A stretch of DNA of 64,000 nucleotides from Mycolicibacterium austroafricanum (GTDB taxonomy: Bacteria; Actinomycetota; Actinomycetes; Mycobacteriales; Mycobacteriaceae), in contig NZ_HG964456.1 in the NCBI RefSeq assembly GCF_000612725.1, positions 291,990-355,989 on the forward strand, written 5' to 3'. The notes below the pieces were generated by a model. The model worked only from the letters and a program-made list of their open reading frames with translations. It had not been told where the DNA came from and searched no databases. Position 1 is the first letter of the stretch. Each line of letters begins with the position of its first letter. Shown here piece after piece: positions 59,909-64,000 of the stretch. The position numbers were made by a program, and so were the translations under genes.

Positions 59909-62900
59909 GTGACCGCGCCCGACGCCGCCAGCCAGACCCCCCCAACCGTTCTGCTCCTGTCGACCTCGGACACCGACCTGATCACCGCCCGCGCCAGCGG
60001 GGCCGCGTACCGCTGGGCCAACCCGTCGCGACTGGTCGACGGTGAGCTCGAGGACCTGCTCAGCGGCGCGGACATCGTCGTGGTGCGCATCCTCGGCGGC
60101 CACCGGGCCTGGGAGGACGGCATCGACACCGTGGTCGCCGGCGGGCTGCCCACGGTCGTGGTCAGCGGCGAACAGTCTCCCGACGCCGACCTGATGAACC
60201 ACTCGACCACGCCCGCCGGCGTGGCGCTGCAGTCGCACATCTACCTCGCGCAGGGAGGGGTCGAAAATCTCGCCAATCTGCACGCGTTCCTGTCCGACAC
60301 CCTGCTGATGACCGGCTTCGGTTTCGCCGAGCCGACTGCGACGCCGAGCTGGGGCGTGCTGGAGCGGAAGGCCGCCGCGACCGGCGGCCCCACCGTGGCC
60401 GTGTTGTACTACCGGGCCCAGCACCTGGCCGGCAACACCGGCTACGTCGAGGCGCTCTGTGATGCCATCGAAAGCGCAGGGGGATCCGCGCTTCCGGTGT
60501 TCTGCGCGTCGCTGCGCACCGCAGACGACGCCCTGATCGAGCTGCTCGGCACCGCCGATGCGCTCGTCACCACGGTGCTGGCTGCCGGCGGTGCCACCCC
60601 CGCCGCCGTGGGAGCCGGCGGCACGGACGACACGTGGAACGTCGCGCACCTGGCCGCACTGGACATCCCGATCCTCCAGGGCTTGTGCCTGACGAGTTCG
60701 AAAGCGCAGTGGGACGAGAACGACGACGGCCTCTCACCGCTGGACGTCGCCACCCAGGTCGCGGTGCCCGAGTTCGACGGCCGCATCATCACGGTTCCGT
60801 TCTCGTTCAAGGAGATTGACGACGAAGGGCTGATCTCCTACGTGCCTGATCCGGAACGTTGCGCCCGGGTGGCCGGGCTGGCCGTCCGGCACGCCCGGCT
60901 GCGCTCCATCGCGCCCGCCGACAAGCGCGTCGCACTGGTGTTCTCCGCCTACCCGACCAAGCATGCCCGCATCGGAAACGCGGTCGGGCTGGACACCCCG
61001 GCCAGCGCCATCGCCGTGCTGAACGCGATGGCGGAGGCGGGGTACCACGTCGGCGAGATCCCCGGACTCGAAGCCGGCGATGGTGACGCCCTGATCCACG
61101 CGATGATCGAACGCGGCGGTCAGGATCCCGCCTGGCTCACCGAGGGGCAACTTGCCGGCAACCCGATCCGGGTGTCCGCCAAGGACTATCGGGCCTGGTT
61201 CGCGACACTGCCCACCGAGTTCGCCGACGCCGTCGTCGAGCACTGGGGTCCGCCACCGGGGGAACTGTTCGTCGACCGCAGCCACGACCCCGACGGCGAG
61301 ATCGTCATCGCTGCCATGCAGGCCGGCAACATCGTGCTGATGGTGCAGCCGCCGCGCGGCTTCGGGGAGAACCCGGTGGCGATCTATCACGATCCCGACC
61401 TGCCGCCCAGCCACCACTATCTGGCTGCCTATCGCTGGCTGGACGGACAATTCGAAGGCTCCTCCCCGTCTTTCAGAGCGGACGTCGTCGTGCATCTCGG
61501 CAAGCACGGGAACCTGGAATGGCTGCCGGGCAAGACGCTGGGCATGTCGGCGGCGTGCGGCACCGACGCGGCGCTGGGTGACCTGCCGCTGGTCTATCCG
61601 TTCCTGGTCAACGATCCCGGCGAGGGCACCCAGGCCAAGCGGCGCGCCCACGCCACCCTGGTCGACCACCTCATCCCGCCGATGGCCAGGGCCGAAACCT
61701 ATGGCGACATCGCGCGTCTGGAACAGCTGCTCGACGAGCACGCCAACGTGTCCGCGCTGGATCCGGGCAAGCTACCCGCGATCCGTCAGCAGATCTGGAC
61801 GCTGATGCGGGCGGCGAAGATGGACCACGACCTGGGGCTGGAAGATCGCCCCGACGAGGACTCGTTCGATGACATGCTGTTGCACGTCGACGGCTGGCTG
61901 TGCGAGATCAAGGACGTCCAGATCCGCGACGGCCTGCACATCCTCGGCCAAACCCCGACGGGCGAAGCGCAACTCGACCTGGTGCTGGCGATCCTGCGGG
62001 CACGTCAGCTGTTCGGTGGGGAGCAGACGGTGCCGGGTCTGCGGCAGGCGCTGGGGCTCGCCGAGGACGGCAGTGACGATCGGGCGAGCGTCGATATCGC
62101 CGAGGCGCAGGCCCGCGAGCTGGTCGCCGCACTGCAGGACAGCGGCTGGGACGCCGACGTCGTCGACACCCTGACCGATCACGCCGACGTCGCGGCGATC
62201 CTGCGGTTCGCCGCAACCGAGGTGGTGCCGCGGCTGGCCGGCACCGCCGGTGAGATCGGCCAGATCCTGCGCGCCCTCGACGGCCGTTTCATCGCGTCGG
62301 GTCCGTCCGGTTCGCCGCTGCGCGGCCTGGTCAACGTTTTGCCCACCGGCCGCAACTTCTACTCCGTCGATCCCAAAGCCGTGCCCTCCCGGCTGGCGTG
62401 GGAAACCGGTGTGGCGATGGCAGATTCGCTGCTGGAGCGCTACCGCACCGACTACGGCCGCTGGCCGGAGTCGGTGGGGCTGTCGGTGTGGGGCACGTCG
62501 GCGATGCGCACGTCGGGTGACGACATCGCCGAAGTTCTCGCGCTGCTCGGGGTCCGGCCGATCTGGGATGACGCGTCGCGGCGCGTGGTCGACCTCGAAG
62601 CGATCCCGCTCGCCGAGCTGGGACGGCCGCGCATCGACGTCACGGTGCGGATCTCCGGGTTCTTCCGCGACGCGTTCCCACACGTGGTCGCGATGCTCGA
62701 CGATGCCGTGCAACTCGTCGCGGGTCTCGACGAGCCGGCCGAGGACAACTTCGTGCGTGCGCACGCCCAGGTCGACCTGTCCGAGCACGGCGACCAAAGG
62801 CGCGCCACCACAAGGATTTTCGGTTCCAAGCCGGGAACCTACGGTGCCGGCCTGCTGCAGCTGATCGACAGCCGCAACTGGCGCGACGACGCGGACCTGG

Positions 62901-63526
62901 CGGCGGTGTACACCGCGTGGGGCGGCTTCGCCTACGGCCGGGGGCTGGACGGCGCACCGGCCACCGATGACATGAACCGGGCCTACCGGCGGATCGCGGT
63001 GGCGGCCAAGAACACCGACACCCGCGAACACGACATCGCCGACTCCGACGACTACTTCCAGTACCACGGCGGCATGGTGGCCACCGTGCGGGCGCTGACC
63101 GGGAAGGACCCGGCCGCCTACATCGGCGACAACACCCGTCCGGACGCCGTGCGCACCCGCACGCTGTCGGAGGAGACCACCCGGGTGTTCCGCGCCCGTG
63201 TCGTCAACCCCCGCTGGATCACCGCGATGCGCAGGCACGGGTACAAGGGCGCCTTCGAGATGGCTGCCACCGTCGACTACCTGTTCGGTTACGACGCGAC
63301 CGCCGGTGTGATGGCCGACTGGATGTACGAGCAGCTGTCGCAGAGCTACGTGCTCGACGATGAGAACCGCAAGTTCATGGCCGAGTCCAACCCGTGGGCA
63401 CTGCACGGGATGGCCGAACGACTGCTCGAGGCGGCCGGGCGCGGGATGTGGGCGGCACCCGAACAGGCGACTCTCGACGGTCTCAAGCAGGTGCTGCTGG
63501 AAACCGAGGGTGACCTGGAAGGCTGA
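59909..63526 (+). CDS. cobN: Aerobic cobaltochelatase large subunit CobN
   Basis: CobN binds hydrogenobyrinic acid a,c-diamide and, with CobS and CobT or ChlI/ChlD-like AAA partners, inserts cobalt. The 1205-aa product is a full-length member of the CobN/BchH family. Conserved blocks are VLYYRAQHLAGNTGYVEALCDAIE, KRVALVFSAYPTKHARIGNAVGLDTP, VVHLGKHGNLEWLPGKTLGMS, LPTGRNFYSVDPKAVPS, and HGYKGAFEMAATVDYLFGYDAT. GTG 59909 follows a run of G; upstream TACGAA could be a -10. The small ATPase partners are not in the window. Confidence 0.95.
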   Translation: MTAPDAASQTPPTVLLLSTSDTDLITARASGAAYRWANPSRLVDGELEDLLSGADIVVVRILGGHRAWEDGIDTVVAGGLPTVVVSGEQSPDADLMNHSTTPAGVALQSHIYLAQGGVENLANLHAFLSDTLLMTGFGFAEPTATPSWGVLERKAAATGGPTVAVLYYRAQHLAGNTGYVEALCDAIESAGGSALPVFCASLRTADDALIELLGTADALVTTVLAAGGATPAAVGAGGTDDTWNVAHLAALDIPILQGLCLTSSKAQWDENDDGLSPLDVATQVAVPEFDGRIITVPFSFKEIDDEGLISYVPDPERCARVAGLAVRHARLRSIAPADKRVALVFSAYPTKHARIGNAVGLDTPASAIAVLNAMAEAGYHVGEIPGLEAGDGDALIHAMIERGGQDPAWLTEGQLAGNPIRVSAKDYRAWFATLPTEFADAVVEHWGPPPGELFVDRSHDPDGEIVIAAMQAGNIVLMVQPPRGFGENPVAIYHDPDLPPSHHYLAAYRWLDGQFEGSSPSFRADVVVHLGKHGNLEWLPGKTLGMSAACGTDAALGDLPLVYPFLVNDPGEGTQAKRRAHATLVDHLIPPMARAETYGDIARLEQLLDEHANVSALDPGKLPAIRQQIWTLMRAAKMDHDLGLEDRPDEDSFDDMLLHVDGWLCEIKDVQIRDGLHILGQTPTGEAQLDLVLAILRARQLFGGEQTVPGLRQALGLAEDGSDDRASVDIAEAQARELVAALQDSGWDADVVDTLTDHADVAAILRFAATEVVPRLAGTAGEIGQILRALDGRFIASGPSGSPLRGLVNVLPTGRNFYSVDPKAVPSRLAWETGVAMADSLLERYRTDYGRWPESVGLSVWGTSAMRTSGDDIAEVLALLGVRPIWDDASRRVVDLEAIPLAELGRPRIDVTVRISGFFRDAFPHVVAMLDDAVQLVAGLDEPAEDNFVRAHAQVDLSEHGDQRRATTRIFGSKPGTYGAGLLQLIDSRNWRDDADLAAVYTAWGGFAYGRGLDGAPATDDMNRAYRRIAVAAKNTDTREHDIADSDDYFQYHGGMVATVRALTGKDPAAYIGDNTRPDAVRTRTLSEETTRVFRARVVNPRWITAMRRHGYKGAFEMAATVDYLFGYDATAGVMADWMYEQLSQSYVLDDENRKFMAESNPWALHGMAERLLEAAGRGMWAAPEQATLDGLKQVLLETEGDLEG

Positions 63527-63550
63527 CCCCGTTTTGTCGGGGGCGCGGTG

Positions 63551-63556
63551 TAGCGT
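63551..63556 (+). promoter_or_regulatory. Leaderless -10 hexamer TAGCGT
   Basis: TAGCGT is 7 nt before ATG 63564. The DUF222 gene therefore looks expressed, not just a repeat fragment. Confidence 0.7.
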
Positions 63557-63563
63557 CGGGTTT

Positions 63564-64000
63564 ATGTTCGAAAGTTTGTTCGATGTCGATGTGGGGGCGT
63601 CGGAGGCTGAGTTGCGGGCTGCGGTGGAGCGGTGCGAGCGGCTGAAATCTCAGGCCGCGGCCGCCCAGGCGCGCGCGACGGCGTTGTGGGCGGCCAAACG
63701 GCATGCGGCCGAGCAGGCTGGTGGTGTGCCGGCGGCCAGGCGTGGCAAGGGGTTGGCGTCGGAGGTGGCGTTGGCCCGCCACGACGCGCCGGTGCTGGGC
63801 AACCGGCACCTGGGATTCGCCAAGGCGTTGGTGAACGAGATGCCGCACACCCTGGCCGCGCTGGAGAGTGGGGCGCTGTCGGAGTGGCGGGCCACGCTGA
63901 TCGTGCGGGAATCGGCGTGTCTTTCGGTGCAGCACCGGCGGGCGTTGGATGCCGAACTGTGTGGGGATGTCACCACACTGGCGGGGTGGGGCAACAAACG
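63564..64000 (+). CDS. 13E12 repeat-family protein (DUF222, HNH expected), 5' part
   Basis: The first 145 codons of a DUF222 protein, cut by the window edge. It reads MFESLFDVDVGASEAELRAAVERCERLKSQAAAAQARATALWAAKRHAAEQAG, then ASEVALARHDAPVLGNRHLGFAKALVNEMPHTLAALESGALSEWRATLIVRES. This is the helical N-terminal region of mycobacterial 13E12 proteins. Full-length members end in an HNH nuclease domain (TERPTAYRC-like), not visible here. These genes occur in many near-identical copies and recombine; their role is unknown. Confidence 0.88.
   Translation, partial: MFESLFDVDVGASEAELRAAVERCERLKSQAAAAQARATALWAAKRHAAEQAGGVPAARRGKGLASEVALARHDAPVLGNRHLGFAKALVNEMPHTLAALESGALSEWRATLIVRESACLSVQHRRALDAELCGDVTTLAGWGNK

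Overview
This is a 64 kb piece of chromosome from a high-GC actinobacterium, almost certainly a rapid-growing Mycobacterium (Mycolicibacterium-like). The gene order follows, in reverse, the M. tuberculosis core stretch from about Rv2140c to Rv2062c. Lineage markers are MshC (mycothiol), the Pup-proteasome cluster, PafBC, LppL, LppK, an Mtb12-like antigen and a 13E12-type DUF222 protein. Protein identities come from motifs and remembered family sequences, not from a search.

Layout. 1-10.7 kb: a PEBP protein, pyrD, DUF5703, lppL, an Rv2137c-like protein, uppP, a phosphatase, DUF3090, an SCO1664-type kinase-like protein, cysQ, mshC, an SDR and a DUF1254 lipoprotein. 10.65-12.27 kb: a repeat-rich intergenic region, a PAC2-family gene, a decayed 5' stump of the ancestral mycobacterial metH, and a riboswitch that matches the S-adenosylhomocysteine (SAH) class. 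12.27-23.2 kb: an E. coli-type metH apparently acquired from elsewhere, a HAD phosphatase, a GlcP-like sugar transporter, hisE-hisG, DUF4126, a flavin disulfide reductase, and a TetR-R2lox pair. 23.2-31.3 kb: DinB, thioesterase and RecB nuclease operon, trmI, DUF503, two Mtb12-domain proteins, mpa and small genes.

31.3-47.2 kb: an NsrR regulator between two paralogous membrane proteins, then dop-pup-prcB-prcA, a DUF1023 hydrolase with a small WXG100/EspC-like partner, and pafA-pafB-pafC-tatA-tatC-helY. Mpa, Dop, Pup, PrcBA and PafA together make a complete pupylation and proteasome system. 47.3-51.5 kb: a DUF4333 protein, a 5'-3' exonuclease, an M24 peptidase, an F420-binding reductase and an SDR. 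51.5-63.5 kb: aerobic cobalamin genes (cobL, cobIJ, cobH, cobG, cobN) with an aminoglycoside-phosphotransferase-fold/TetR pair where cobM and cobK usually sit, a Baeyer-Villiger-type flavoprotein and small genes. The right edge cuts a DUF222 gene.

Regulation. At least twelve genes have a TANNNT-like -10 hexamer exactly 7 nt before their start codon, the mycobacterial leaderless-mRNA arrangement; this fixes several starts. Many other neighbours overlap by 4 nt (GTGA or ATGA), implying translational coupling.

The strongest unusual signals are: (1) replacement of the native metH by an unrelated-lineage metH that carries its own SAH-type riboswitch, with the native promoter and 5' fragment still upstream; (2) an NsrR whose cluster ligands fall at the same numbers as in Streptomyces coelicolor NsrR, with a matching inverted-repeat operator; (3) a 33-bp near-perfect inverted repeat next to a six-copy 18/19-bp tandem repeat; (4) absence of cobM and cobK from the cobalamin locus.
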